From Epidermidibacterium keratini (GTDB lineage: Bacteria; Actinomycetota; Actinomycetes; Mycobacteriales; Antricoccaceae): a stretch of 64,000 nt of DNA. The notes beneath the pieces are model-generated. The model had not been told where the DNA came from and ran no database searches. It saw only the letters and a program-made list of their open reading frames with translations. Made by a program: the position numbers and the translations under genes. The stretch is taken from assembly GCF_009834025.1 (NCBI RefSeq), contig NZ_CP047156.1, forward strand, positions 1,736,001 to 1,800,000. Reading direction: 5' to 3'. The first letter of the stretch is position 1, and every line of letters starts with the position of its first letter. Of this stretch, positions 1-11,159 are shown one piece after another.

Positions 1-814
1 CCGGCGCGACGCAGATAAACAGCGTCTTGCCGTCGTCGCCGCCGAGCGCGCAGGCAAATGCGGTCTCCTCGCCGACGTCGACCTGGTCGAGGATCTCGCC
101 GCCCTCCGCGACCCGGATCGCGCGGCTGCCGAGCGTGTCGGCGACCCAGAGCGCGCCCTCGGCATCGAGCGTGCAGCCGTCAGGGTGGATCACGCTCGCT
201 GCCACGATCTCGTCGATGTCGGTCGACTCCAGCGTCGGGCCAAACGACGCCCAGTCACGGCGCTCGCCCAATGCTCCGTCGGCGCCGATCGAGAACGCCG
301 AGATGCGGTTGCCGAAAGTCTCGGCCACGATCAGCGTCGCGTCGTCGGGGGTGATCACCGAGCCGTTCGGGAAGTGCAGGCCCGAGGCGGCCGAGCTCAC
401 CGAGCCGTCGGTCTGCACCAGCGCGATGTCGGCCGTCGCGTAGTCGCCCTCGGCGGTCATGATGTCCCAGCCGAAGTTGCCGACGTACGCCCGGCCCTTC
501 GCATCGACCACCATGTCGTTGGCATAGCCGGTCGCGATGCTCGACAGGTCGGCGTACTCCTGCAGCGACGCGCCGTCGAAGCTCAGCACCTTCTGGTCGA
601 TCATCGACACCACCAGCAGCGTGCCGTCGGGCAGCCAGCCGAGCCCAGAGGGCTGGTTAGGCACCGTGACGATGTCTTCGATCTGCCCGGTCGCATCGAT
701 CGCGACGACCCGATGGGTATAGAAGTCCGATGCCCACAGCCGCCCGTCGCGCCACCGCGGACCCTCCAAGAACGAGAACCCGTCGACCAGCACCTTCAAC
801 TCGCGACCTGACAT
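1..814 (-). CDS. SMP-30/gluconolactonase-family protein (3' end beyond the window)
   Basis: Reads from ATG at 814 leftwards off the window edge, so the C-terminus is missing. The protein starts MSGRELKVLVDGFSFLEGPRW and shows the six-bladed beta-propeller pattern of SMP-30/regucalcin lactonases: an early Glu in FLEGPRW, the NDMVVD segment, PNGSVI and HPDGCTLDAEGALWVAD. These supply the Glu, Asn and Asp that bind the divalent metal in this family. Family members hydrolyse sugar lactones or similar esters; the substrate cannot be read from sequence. It lies on the same strand as the SDR gene that starts at 1660, with 72 bases between them, so co-transcription is possible. A short G-rich stretch (GAGGGTGGG) precedes the start. 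Confidence 0.85.
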   Translation of the reverse strand, partial: MSGRELKVLVDGFSFLEGPRWRDGRLWASDFYTHRVVAIDATGQIEDIVTVPNQPSGLGWLPDGTLLVVSMIDQKVLSFDGASLQEYADLSSIATGYANDMVVDAKGRAYVGNFGWDIMTAEGDYATADIALVQTDGSVSSAASGLHFPNGSVITPDDATLIVAETFGNRISAFSIGADGALGERRDWASFGPTLESTDIDEIVAASVIHPDGCTLDAEGALWVADTLGSRAIRVAEGGEILDQVDVGEETAFACALGGDDGKTLFICVAP

Positions 815-886
815 CGCCCACCCTCACTATCGATTCGGTTACCGCGCCTAACCCTGCCAAATGCCGGCGAGTACGTCGAGCAGTGG

Positions 887-1660
887 TCAGTGCGCGCCGT
901 ACGCGCTGCCGCCGTCGACCTTGATGATCGTGCCGGTGGTGTAGGACGAGGCGTCGCTGGCCAGGTAGAGCGCGGCGCCGACGATCTCGCCCGGCTCGCC
1001 GCCGCGCTGCAGCGGGATGTCGTCGCGAGCGCGCTCGGCGAACGCCTCGAGGTCCCACGCCTTGGAGATGTCGGTCAAGAACGGCCCGGGCATCAGCCCG
1101 TTGACCCGCACGGTCGGCGAGAACTCCCGCGCGAGCCCCAGCGTCATCGCGTTGAGGCCGGCCTTGGCCATCGCGTAGGGCACGATGTCGCCGCGCGGCG
1201 CCACCGACGCGGTGCTGGAGACGTTGATGATCGCGCCCCCGCCGGCCTCGACCATCCGGGTGCCGACCAGCGAGCTCAGCCGGAACGGGCCCTTGAGGTT
1301 GACGCCGAGCACCTTGTCGAACAACTCCTCGCTCACCTCGGCGACCGACGGATACAGCGGTGACATGCCGGCGTTGTTGACGAGTACGTCGATGCGTCCG
1401 AACCGCTCGTAGGTCTGCTCTGCCAGGCGCGTGCACTGCTCCCAGTCGCCAACATGTGCTGCGATTCCTAGCGTCTCGGCGCCGGTGGCTTCGGCGATCT
1501 CGCGCGACGCCTGCTCGACCGAGTCGGCCTTGCGGCTGGCGATGACGACGCGAGCACCCTGTTCGGCGTACGCCTCGGCGATCTGCCGGCCGAGCCCCCG
1601 GCTGCCGCCGGTGATCAGCGCGACCTTGTCATCGAGACGAAAAGAAGGAGTAGCGGGCAT
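887..1660 (-). CDS. SDR-family NAD(P)-dependent oxidoreductase
   Basis: A 257-residue classical short-chain dehydrogenase, the usual length for the family. The cofactor motif TGGSRGLG is at residues 17-24, NNAG follows at about 93, the catalytic YxxxK is present as YAMAK, and the C-terminus ends in the usual DGG region. The ATG at 1660 has a good ribosome site, GGAGG five bases upstream. The reaction is a carbonyl/alcohol interconversion, but the substrate is unknown. Pairing with the downstream lactonase-like gene is compatible with sugar or polyol oxidation followed by lactone hydrolysis; this is inference only. Confidence 0.88.
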   Translation of the reverse strand: MPATPSFRLDDKVALITGGSRGLGRQIAEAYAEQGARVVIASRKADSVEQASREIAEATGAETLGIAAHVGDWEQCTRLAEQTYERFGRIDVLVNNAGMSPLYPSVAEVSEELFDKVLGVNLKGPFRLSSLVGTRMVEAGGGAIINVSSTASVAPRGDIVPYAMAKAGLNAMTLGLAREFSPTVRVNGLMPGPFLTDISKAWDLEAFAERARDDIPLQRGGEPGEIVGAALYLASDASSYTTGTIIKVDGGSAYGAH

Positions 1661-1717
1661 CGGGGCCTCCAGTATGACGGGATTACCCGACCCTACCCAG
1701 TGAGCACAGCTGAGCCC

Positions 1718-1814
1718 GTGATCTCGACAACCGCTCGGTCGCTAACGCTCCCTCGCTGCTTGTCCTGAGCAGGAGCGAGGAACGAGCTCCGTGTCGAAGG
1801 GCTCGATCACCGAT
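1718..1814 (+). repeat. Dispersed hairpin repeat, copy a (composite)
   Basis: Begins gatctcgacaaccgctcgg and ends gctcgatcaccga, the two ends of the dispersed repeat seen seven more times in this window. Between the halves lies an extra stretch with the pattern tgtcctgagc...gtgtcgaagg, which looks like a second repeat type inserted in or fused to the first. It sits just past the 3' end of the LuxR-type gene. Confidence 0.7.
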
Positions 1815-1844
1815 ATTGGGGGCGCCTCGCTCACCGATGTGGGG

Positions 1845-4745
1845 TTAGAGCCAGCCGGAGCGGCGGGCGATGGCCGCTGCCTCGGTGCGGCTGCCGGCGC
1901 CGGTCTTGGCGAGAATGTTGCTGACATGCACGCTCGCGGTCTTCGCGCTGATGAACAACGTCGCCGCGATCTGCTTGTTGGTCTTGCCCTCATCGACCAG
2001 CCGCAGTACGTCGAGCTCACGCTCGGTGAGCGGGTTGGCCGCGCCCCCAGATGCCGGCTGCTCGGCGATCGCGTGCAGCCGTGCCCGCGCGTCCAGGTCT
2101 CGGAGCTTGTCCAGCAGCGGCGCAGCGCCGACCGACGCCGCGAACTCGTGGGCGGCACGCAGCCGCTCAGCCGCCTCGTCCTTGCGCCCGGCGGCGGCGT
2201 AGAGCTCGGCGAGCCGCCACGCGATGATGGCCTGGCGGTAGCGATCGCCGTACCCGAAGGCGTCGTACGCCGCCTCGAAAAGCGCGATCTCATCGCCCCC
2301 GGCGATGCGGGAGTACTCCGCTTCGGCCATGGCCATCCACGCCAGCGACTCAGGTCCGTCGACCCTCCAGCGGTCAAGGTTGTAGTCCAGCGCGCTGCGG
2401 GCCACCTGCACGAGGTCGTCGGCGATAGCGCGCCACCTGTCGGCGCCGTCGTCGGCGATCGCCCAGAGCGCGAGCGCGGCGAGCCGGGCGCCGGGCTCGC
2501 GGTGGAAATCGGTCATCGACGCCGCGGCGGTGCGGGTGTACCAGTCGTACGCCGCCTCGGCATCGCCGCGCCACGCCGAATGCTCGATCATCGCCGAGCC
2601 GCCGTGCAGCCAACCCATGAAGTGCCCGCCGGTGCGTCCATCCGCCGGCAGCCGGCTGGCGATCCAGTCGGCGACGTCGCGCTCGCCGCGGGCGATCGCA
2701 ACGTAGGAGCCGGCCATGCGTGCATCGTCGGCGATTCCCTTCGGCGCCTCTGCCACGCGCTGCAGCGCCTCGTCCCACCGACCGCGGTGATACAGCGAGA
2801 GGATCTCGATTCCGCGCACCGAGAGGGCGTAGGGGCTGGACTCGGCGCCGGATCGCAGCGCGAGGGCGCGACCGACCTCGCTCCAGTGCAGCGCCGCATC
2901 AAGCCGGCCCGCCTCGTAGCGACCGATCGCGAGGTTGAACACCACGCGCTGCTCGACATCGACGCGGCCAGCCGAGCGTGCCAGCTCCAGCGCGTGCTCC
3001 AGCTGCGCGGCCCCGTCGTCGCTTTGGCGGTCGTCCTGCGTCGCGGACATCATCGTGACGATGACGTCGGCCTCGACGTCGGAGCGCCCGAGACGTCGAG
3101 CGAGCTCAAGTGCCTCGCCGATCGTCTGGTCGGCTTCGGTGTAGTCCATCAGCCCGTCGTCGCCGACGCGCAGCGTCAGCACTACAGCGCGGGCGTGGGT
3201 AGCCAGCGCCCACAGGCGGGATTCGCTGTCGGGCGGGGCGAGGGTGAGCGCAGCCGCCGTCAAGGTGTGCGCCTCCCCGTCGCGGTCGAGGGCCATCAGC
3301 GTCTTAGCAAGCTCGACCTGTGCGCGTACCTTCGCGGCGTCATCGGTGCTTGCCTCGATCGCGGCCTCCCCCAGCGAGACGGCCCGCGGTAGCTGGCCGG
3401 CCTGGAAGGCCGCCGCCCCGGCGCGGCGCAGCACCTCCCCCTCGGTGACCCCCTCCGGCACATCTGCTGCCGGCAGCGAACCCCACAGCTCAAGCACGTT
3501 TTCCAGGTGCGTCAGCCGTTGCGCCGGAGCGCCCGAGCGGCGGGCGAACTCCGCTGCCTCTAACGACGCGCGCAGCGACGCGGCGAGGTTGTTGCTCTCG
3601 TAGAGGTGATGAGCGCGGTCGGCCGCGGTCCGCGGCGAGGGATCTGCTGCCGCAAGCAGCTCGGCGTACGCCGCATGCAGCCGCACACGTTCGCCGGGCA
3701 GCAGGTCGGCGTACGCCGCCTCCTGCAACAACGCGTGGCGGAAGGTGTAGACCTCGCCGTCGTCGGAGTGCATAACGTGGTGGCTGGCGACATCGCGCAG
3801 CGCATCGTCGAGGTCGTCGTCGCTCAGCGTCAGCGTGGCGCGCAGCAGCGAGTAGGGCACCGACCGCCCGGCGACCGACGCCGAGCGCACGACCCGCTGC
3901 GCGGCCTGGTTGAGCCGCTCGATGCGGGTCAGCAGCAGGTCAGACAGCCCGGTCGGGACGCTCGCCGGATCGGCATCGTCGATGCGGGCGGCAAACAGCT
4001 CTTCGGCGTAGAAGGCGTTGCCGTCGGCCTGATGCACGATCTTGTCGAGTACGCCGCGCGGTGGCGCAGCGCCGTCATGCTCCAGGGCCTTCAGCAGAGT
4101 GCGCAGCTCAGGGTCGCTCAACCGCGGCAGATCGAGGCGTTCGACGTCTGGCAGTCGCACCAGCTCGGCGAGCAGCCGGCGCAGCGGATGCGTGCGATAG
4201 ACGTCATCGAGCCGGTAGGAGCCGATCACCACGAGGCGCTGCCGACGCAGCCGGCTGAGCAGGAAGTGCAGCAGGTTGCGGCTGGACTCGTCGGCCCAGT
4301 GCAGGTCTTCGAGCACGAGTACGACGGTGCGGTCGGCGCTGAGCACGTCCAGCAGCCGAAGCACGCCGCCGTACACCGCAGACGAGTCGACCTCCTCGGC
4401 CGCGAGCTCGGTGCTGACCAGCGGCGCTATCGCCGGGATGCGGGCGATGAGCTCGGCGTACTCGCCGTCAGTGGCTAGCGCGCCGATCGCATCGCGAAAC
4501 GGCAGGTAGGGCAGGCCGTGTCCGAGGTCGACGCAGTAGCCGGTCAGCATCAGCGCGCCGCCCTCGGCCGCATGCTGGTCGAGCGCATGGAGCAGCCGGC
4601 TCTTGCCCACGCCGGCCTCACCGGCCAGCAGGATCCCCGACGGCCGTCCGCCGTCGGCGCGCGCCACTGCGTCGGTCAGCGCGGCGAGCTCCTCGCGGCG
4701 TCCGACCAGCGGTGTGTCAGATCCCCAGCGCGGCACGCCGCTCAT
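1845..4745 (-). CDS. LuxR-family regulator with N-terminal AAA ATPase (LAL type)
   Basis: A protein of about 966 residues. Walker A GEAGVGKS is near residues 42-49, and a Walker B-like VVLVLEDLHWAD is near 140. A long helical, TPR-like middle follows, and the last 60 residues form a LuxR/GerE helix-turn-helix (LTERELDVLRL...GKTNKQIA...VSNIL). This is the architecture of MalT/LAL regulators, ATP-dependent transcription activators whose central repeats sense a small molecule or partner. The ATG at 4745 was chosen because homologues begin shortly before the LVGRREEL motif. An in-frame ATG at 4796 would add 17 residues, and neither start has a strong ribosome site. The divergent peptide-type ABC operon starting at 4972 is a natural candidate target. 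Confidence 0.88.
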   Translation of the reverse strand: MSGVPRWGSDTPLVGRREELAALTDAVARADGGRPSGILLAGEAGVGKSRLLHALDQHAAEGGALMLTGYCVDLGHGLPYLPFRDAIGALATDGEYAELIARIPAIAPLVSTELAAEEVDSSAVYGGVLRLLDVLSADRTVVLVLEDLHWADESSRNLLHFLLSRLRRQRLVVIGSYRLDDVYRTHPLRRLLAELVRLPDVERLDLPRLSDPELRTLLKALEHDGAAPPRGVLDKIVHQADGNAFYAEELFAARIDDADPASVPTGLSDLLLTRIERLNQAAQRVVRSASVAGRSVPYSLLRATLTLSDDDLDDALRDVASHHVMHSDDGEVYTFRHALLQEAAYADLLPGERVRLHAAYAELLAAADPSPRTAADRAHHLYESNNLAASLRASLEAAEFARRSGAPAQRLTHLENVLELWGSLPAADVPEGVTEGEVLRRAGAAAFQAGQLPRAVSLGEAAIEASTDDAAKVRAQVELAKTLMALDRDGEAHTLTAAALTLAPPDSESRLWALATHARAVVLTLRVGDDGLMDYTEADQTIGEALELARRLGRSDVEADVIVTMMSATQDDRQSDDGAAQLEHALELARSAGRVDVEQRVVFNLAIGRYEAGRLDAALHWSEVGRALALRSGAESSPYALSVRGIEILSLYHRGRWDEALQRVAEAPKGIADDARMAGSYVAIARGERDVADWIASRLPADGRTGGHFMGWLHGGSAMIEHSAWRGDAEAAYDWYTRTAAASMTDFHREPGARLAALALWAIADDGADRWRAIADDLVQVARSALDYNLDRWRVDGPESLAWMAMAEAEYSRIAGGDEIALFEAAYDAFGYGDRYRQAIIAWRLAELYAAAGRKDEAAERLRAAHEFAASVGAAPLLDKLRDLDARARLHAIAEQPASGGAANPLTERELDVLRLVDEGKTNKQIAATLFISAKTASVHVSNILAKTGAGSRTEAAAIARRSGWL

Positions 4746-4860
4746 CGTCGCACGACACGGTGACAGGCTCCCTGCGGCGTACACAGCGGGGCGCATCAAC
4801 CCTCAACAGACGCCGTCACGCTGAGAACGAACTGTGCGTGCTACCCGATTCCGGCGGCTC

Positions 4861-4883
4861 CGAAACAGGATCGATACGTTTCG
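4861..4883. promoter_or_regulatory. Inverted repeat in the divergent promoter region
   Basis: CGAAAC at 4861-4866 and GTTTCG at 4878-4883 form a six-base inverted repeat with an 11-base spacer between the LuxR-type gene and the ABC operon. It could be an operator, possibly for the LuxR-type regulator. Short arms make this weak. Confidence 0.25.
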
Positions 4884-4971
4884 ATAGTGCGCGCGACGTG
4901 CCGTTACCGGTAGTTTCGTCACCACACTCACGACAACTTCACTGCCGTAACCCGGCGTTGGGAAGGTACCG

Positions 4972-6636
4972 ATGTTGAGAACCACCCGCACTCGTACACG
5001 GACAGGCGTGGTCGCGCTGTTGGTCGGCGCGCTCGCTTTGTCGGCCTGTTCGAGCGATCGCGACGGCGGTGGAGGTGGAGGAAACGGTGATGTTGACTCC
5101 ACCTTTATCTTTGCGGCCTCAGGAGACCCCTCGAGCCTCGATCCGGCCTTCGCCAGCGACGGCGAGTCCTTCCGGATCTCGCGTCAGATCTTCGAAGGAC
5201 TAGTCGGCGTCAAGCCAGGAACGGCCGACCCGGCACCGCTGCTGGCCGAGTCGTGGGAGCAGTCCGAAGACGGACTCTCCTACACCTTCCAACTCAAGGA
5301 AGGCGTCACCTTCCACGACGGCACGCCCTTCAACGCCGAAGCGGTCTGCTTCAACTTCGACCGCCAGAACAACTTCACCGGAATCGCCCAGAGCGAGAGC
5401 CTCTCCTACTACTGGGGCAAGCTGATGCGCGGCTACGCCGACACCGGCACCTCGATCTACGGCGGCTGCGAGACCAACGGCGACACCGAGGTCACCGTCT
5501 CGCTCACCCAGCCGTACGCCGGGTTCATCCCTGCCCTGTCGCTGCCGGCGTTCGCCATGCAGAGCCCGACGGCGCTGGAGAAGTACAAGGCCGACGAGGT
5601 CGGCGGCACGTCGGAGGCCCCAACCCTCAGCGAGTACGCGACCGCGTACCCGACGGGCACCGGGCCGTTCAAGTTCGACGCGTGGGAGCCCGGCTCGCAG
5701 GTCACCATCAGCGCGTACGAGGACTACTGGGGCGATCAAGGCCAGGTCCAGGAGGTCATCTTCCGGGTGATCGACGAGCCCACCGCACGTCGCCAGGCGC
5801 TGGAGTCCGGTTCGATCGACGGCTACGACCTCGTCGCTCCGGCCGACCTCGGCGCGTTGGAGTCGGCCGGGTTCAACATGGTCAACCGCGACCCGTTCAC
5901 CGTCCTCTACCTCGGGTTCAACCAGGCGGTCCCGGCGCTGGCCGACATCCGCGTGCGGCAGGCGATCACCCAGGCGATCGACAAATCGCAGCTGATCAGC
6001 CAGGTGCTGCCGGAGGGAACCGTTGAGGCGACCCAGTTCATGCCGGACTCGGTGATCGGCTACAACGACGGCGTCACGACGTACGACTATGACCCCGAGG
6101 CCGCGAAGACGTTGCTCGCCGAGGCCGGCTACACCGAGGCGAACCCGCTGACGCTGACCTTCAACTACCCGGTCAACATCTCCCGTCCGTACATGCCTAA
6201 CCCGGAGCAGATCTTCACCAATATCTCCAGCCAGCTCGAGGCGGTCGGGATCACGCTGAACCCGGTCTCCAACGAGTGGGGCGAGTACCTGGATCTGATC
6301 CAAGGCGGCGCCGACCACGGCATCCACCTGCTGGGCTGGACCGGCGACTACAACGACCCCGACAACTTCGTCGGAACGTTCTTCGGCGCCAAGTCCGCCG
6401 AGTGGGGCTTTGAGAACCCCGAGCTGTTCTCTGCCCTCACCGCGGGCCGTGGTCTGGCCACCGAGGAGGAGCAGGAGCCGGCGTACCAGGACATCAACGA
6501 GCAGATCGCGCAGTACATCCCCGGCATCCCGCTGGCCCACCCGGTGCCGACGCTCGCGTTTGCGCCGCGCGTCGAGTCCTACCCGGCAAGCCCGGTCAAT
6601 GACGAGGTGTTCAACGAGATCGAGCTCTCGGAGTAG
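4972..6636 (+). CDS. ABC transporter substrate-binding lipoprotein, peptide/opine type
   Basis: A 554-residue SBP_bac_5 family protein. The N-terminus carries basic residues, a hydrophobic segment and the lipobox LSAC, so it should be a membrane-anchored lipoprotein. Family signatures include ASGDPSSLDPAF near the mature start and FHDGTPFNAEAVCFNFDR in the middle. The start ATG at 4972 has GGAAGG five bases upstream. It is the first gene of a DppABCDF-like importer. A very strong hairpin separates it from the permease genes, which should raise its expression over theirs. Substrate (di-/oligopeptide, nickel complex, opine or sugar oligomer) is not decided by sequence. Confidence 0.92.
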   Translation: MLRTTRTRTRTGVVALLVGALALSACSSDRDGGGGGGNGDVDSTFIFAASGDPSSLDPAFASDGESFRISRQIFEGLVGVKPGTADPAPLLAESWEQSEDGLSYTFQLKEGVTFHDGTPFNAEAVCFNFDRQNNFTGIAQSESLSYYWGKLMRGYADTGTSIYGGCETNGDTEVTVSLTQPYAGFIPALSLPAFAMQSPTALEKYKADEVGGTSEAPTLSEYATAYPTGTGPFKFDAWEPGSQVTISAYEDYWGDQGQVQEVIFRVIDEPTARRQALESGSIDGYDLVAPADLGALESAGFNMVNRDPFTVLYLGFNQAVPALADIRVRQAITQAIDKSQLISQVLPEGTVEATQFMPDSVIGYNDGVTTYDYDPEAAKTLLAEAGYTEANPLTLTFNYPVNISRPYMPNPEQIFTNISSQLEAVGITLNPVSNEWGEYLDLIQGGADHGIHLLGWTGDYNDPDNFVGTFFGAKSAEWGFENPELFSALTAGRGLATEEEQEPAYQDINEQIAQYIPGIPLAHPVPTLAFAPRVESYPASPVNDEVFNEIELSE

Positions 6637-6641
6637 CCAGT

Positions 6642-6676
6642 CGGCGGGGCGCTGCGATCACCGCAGCGCCCCGCCG
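6642..6676 (+). terminator. Strong intercistronic hairpin
   Basis: CGGCGGGGCGCTGCG (6642-6656) pairs perfectly with its complement at 6662-6676 around a five-base loop: 15 base pairs, nearly all G-C. There is no long T-run, so it acts either as a partial terminator or as a 3' stabiliser of the binding-protein mRNA. Confidence 0.8.
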
Positions 6677-6736
6677 CTTCTCGTGCCGTCCTCGATCCCC
6701 GCTGACTAGCTCTCTGCGATTCGGAGCCCCCGCGAC

Positions 6737-7741
6737 GTGTTGCGCACCATAGGCAAACGCCTTCTCCTTCTTATTCCCACGCTGTTTGGCCTGACGATCC
6801 TGCTGTTCGCCTGGGTCCGCGCGCTGCCCGGCGGCCCGGCCGCCGCTCTGCTCGGTGAGCGCGCGACGCCCGAGGCGATCGAGCGGATCAACCGCCTCTA
6901 CGGCTTCGACCGACCGCTCTATGAGCAGTACTTCACCTGGCTTGGCCGGCTGCTGCAAGGCGACTTCGGCAACTCGATCCAGACCAACCGCCCGGTGCTC
7001 GAGGAGTTCGGGCGCCGCTTTCCCGCGACGATCGAGCTGTCCATCGCCGCGCTGATCATCGCGATCGGGATCGGCGTACCCCTCGGCTACTGGGCGGCCC
7101 GGCGCCACGGCAAGTGGGCCGACCACACCGCCGTCGTGGCGAGCCTCATCGGCGTCACTATCCCGGTCTTCTTCCTGGCCTTCATCCTGAAGTACATCTT
7201 CGCCGTCGAGCTGGGCTGGCTGCCCTCGGACGGCCGCCAGGATCCGCGGATCAACGCCACCCACCACACCAACTTCTATGTGCTCGACGGCATCTTGACC
7301 GGAGAGTTTGACGCGGCGTGGGATGCGCTGCTGCACTTGATCTTGCCGGCGATCGCGCTCGGCACGATCCCGCTGGCGATCATCGTGCGGATCACTCGCG
7401 CGTCGGTGCTCGAAGTGCAGAACGCCGACTACGTGCGCACCGGGTTGGCCAAGGGCGTCAGCCGCCGAACGATTCGTGACCGGTTCATCATGCGCAACGC
7501 GATGCTTCCGGTCGTGACCACGATCGGCCTGCAGACCGGCCTGCTGATCTCCGGCGCCGTGCTCACCGAGACGGTGTTCGCCTTCCCCGGCATTGGCGGG
7601 TTCCTCGCGAGCGCGATCTTCAGTCGCGACTTTCCCGTCTTGCAGGGTTTCATCTTGATGATCGCGATCATCTACGCGTTGATCAACCTGATCGTCGACG
7701 TGTCCTACAGCTTGATCGACCCCCGGGTGAGGGTGCAATGA
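6737..7741 (+). CDS. ABC transporter permease, DppB-like
   Basis: A 334-residue inner-membrane protein. It has the DppB N-terminal pattern (RLLLLIPTLFGLTILLFAWVR), the LGFDRPL-like periplasmic segment (LYGFDRPLYEQY), about six membrane spans and the BPD permease loop near VSRRTIRDRF. GTG at 6737 is the likely start; TTG at 6740 is possible. The stop overlaps the start of the next permease by four bases (ATGA), so the two are translationally coupled. It forms the channel with the next gene. Confidence 0.9.
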   Translation: MLRTIGKRLLLLIPTLFGLTILLFAWVRALPGGPAAALLGERATPEAIERINRLYGFDRPLYEQYFTWLGRLLQGDFGNSIQTNRPVLEEFGRRFPATIELSIAALIIAIGIGVPLGYWAARRHGKWADHTAVVASLIGVTIPVFFLAFILKYIFAVELGWLPSDGRQDPRINATHHTNFYVLDGILTGEFDAAWDALLHLILPAIALGTIPLAIIVRITRASVLEVQNADYVRTGLAKGVSRRTIRDRFIMRNAMLPVVTTIGLQTGLLISGAVLTETVFAFPGIGGFLASAIFSRDFPVLQGFILMIAIIYALINLIVDVSYSLIDPRVRVQ

Positions 7742-8684
7742 CCACGCTTCCACCGCCGCCGGACGGCGGCGCTACCGAGCCGGCGGGTACGCCGGAAGTC
7801 GCCACGCTCACCGAGGTCCGCGGCGGGTTCTGGCGCGACGTCTACCGCCGCCTGCGCAAGAACCCGAGCGCGTGGATCGGCGCCGGCATCGTGCTGATGT
7901 TCATCCTGGTGGCGCTGCTCGCGCCGTGGCTTGCGCCGTACGGCGCGACCGCGCTGCCCGGTCAGAGCTTCATCACCCCGACGAGCATCCCCGGGCCCGG
8001 CGATGTTCCGGGCTTCCCGCTGGGCCTTGACCGGTTCGGCGGCGACGTACTGAGCAAGCTCATCTGGGGCGCGCAAGCCTCGCTGACCATCGGCGTCGTC
8101 TCGACCGCGTTCGGGCTGATCGGCGGGCTGCTGCTCGGCTTCCTCGCCGGCATGTTCGGCGGCTGGGTCGACAACCTGATCATGCGGCTGGTCGACATCC
8201 TGCTGTCGATCCCCAACCTGCTGCTCGCGGTCTCGATCGCGGCGGTCCTCGGCCAAGGCCAGCTCGCAGTCATGATCGCGATCGGCGCGTCTCAGGTGCC
8301 GGTCTTTGCCCGCCTGCTACGGGCATCGATGCTGCAGCAACGCAGTGCCGACTACGTGCTGTCGGCGCAGACCCTCGGGCTAGGACGCGGGCGGATCACG
8401 ATGAGCCACGTGCTGCCGAACTCGGTCGGACCGGTCATCGTGCAGGGCACGCTGTCACTGGCCACCGCGGTCATCGACGCGGCGGCCCTGTCCTTCCTCG
8501 GACTCGGCGGCGGCTTGCCGCAGACCGCGGAGTGGGGCCGGATGCTGACCTACGCCCAGACCGAGCTGGCGATCGCGCCGTGGCTGGCGTTCCTGCCCGG
8601 CATCTGCATCTCGATCACCGCTCTTGGCTTCACCTTGTTCGGCGAGGCGCTGCGCGAGGCGATGGACCCGAGGACGCGAGCACG

Positions 8685-8688
<4 letters not shown>
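7738..8688 (+). CDS. ABC transporter permease, DppC-like
   Basis: A 316-residue permease of the DppC branch. It has a Pro/Gly-rich cytoplasmic N-terminus of about 30 residues, the conserved segment WRDVYRRLRKNPSAWIG, then LGLDRFGGDVLSKLIWGA, and the EAA-type loop near LGLGRGRITMSHVLPNS. About six membrane spans are visible. It overlaps both neighbours by four bases and is the second half of the channel with the upstream permease. Confidence 0.9.
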
Positions 8689-10376
<1,688 letters not shown>

Positions 10377-10443
10377 CGCCCACGCCCTATTTCGAGCAAG
10401 ATCGGCAGGATCAGGGCCGATTTCGTTCGGCGAAGGGACGGCG

Positions 10444-11157
10444 ATGAGCACACCGACACCCCGCGACATGCCGCTGCGCGAGATCGTCGTGCGCTCGGCG
10501 TACGCCTTGGTCGGCGTCGCCGTGCTCGGCCTCGGCGCCGCCGTACTGCTCGTCGGCGGACTCGGCGTCGACCCGTTCACCGCGCTCAACACCGGGATCA
10601 GCGACCTGATCGGCTGGGATCTCGGCACTACCCAGCTCGTCACCAACGCCCTGCTCTTTGCCGCCGTGTGGGTGTTCGGGCGCAACCAGATCGGTCCGGG
10701 CACCGTGATCAACATGGTGCTCACCGGCTACTTCATCGGCTGGTTCAGCGACTGGCTCGCCGGCTGGGTGCCCGAGGAACGCACGCTGTTTGGGGCGGCG
10801 ATCTTCTTCGCCATCGGGCTGGTGATCTTCGACTTCGGTGCGAGCGCCTACATCAGCGCCGGCGTCGGGACCGCGCCGTACGACGCGATCGCGCCGATCA
10901 TCGTCGAGCGGACAAGCTGGAAGTACCGCAACGTGCGCGCGGTGCAGGACCTCGCGTGCGTCGCGGGCGCCGTACTCGTCGGCGGGCAGGTCGGGGTGGG
11001 CACCGTCGTCACCGCGTTCTTCAACGGCCCGCTCATCGAGCACTACTCCGAGAAGTTCAACTCCGTCGCGGTCGAACGTCTCGTGCGCGCGACCGGCGGA
11101 GCCAGCACAGCTCAGCACCGCACTTCTGACACCACGCAGGCTACGGATGGAGACTGA
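10444..11157 (+). CDS. YczE/YitT-like integral membrane protein
   Basis: A 237-residue protein with about five or six membrane spans. The opening pattern (LVGVAVLGLGAAVLLVGGLGVDPFTALNTGI) is typical of the YczE family (formerly YyaS/YitT, DUF6198). ATG at 10444 has GAAGGGA eight bases upstream. Only two bases separate its stop from the dehydrogenase start at 11160, so the two are probably co-translated. The biochemical role of this family is not established; a transporter is often assumed. Confidence 0.72.
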   Translation: MSTPTPRDMPLREIVVRSAYALVGVAVLGLGAAVLLVGGLGVDPFTALNTGISDLIGWDLGTTQLVTNALLFAAVWVFGRNQIGPGTVINMVLTGYFIGWFSDWLAGWVPEERTLFGAAIFFAIGLVIFDFGASAYISAGVGTAPYDAIAPIIVERTSWKYRNVRAVQDLACVAGAVLVGGQVGVGTVVTAFFNGPLIEHYSEKFNSVAVERLVRATGGASTAQHRTSDTTQATDGD

Positions 11158-11159
11158 CG

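Noticed and set aside
1791-3392. A 533-codon frame opposite the LuxR-type regulator
   Set aside because: Antisense shadow of a gene with clear Walker and helix-turn-helix motifs; no domain of its own.
5200-6540. A 446-codon frame opposite the peptide-binding gene
   Set aside because: Low-complexity Arg/Leu/Asp/Val translation, no motif, fully antisense to a clear lipoprotein gene.
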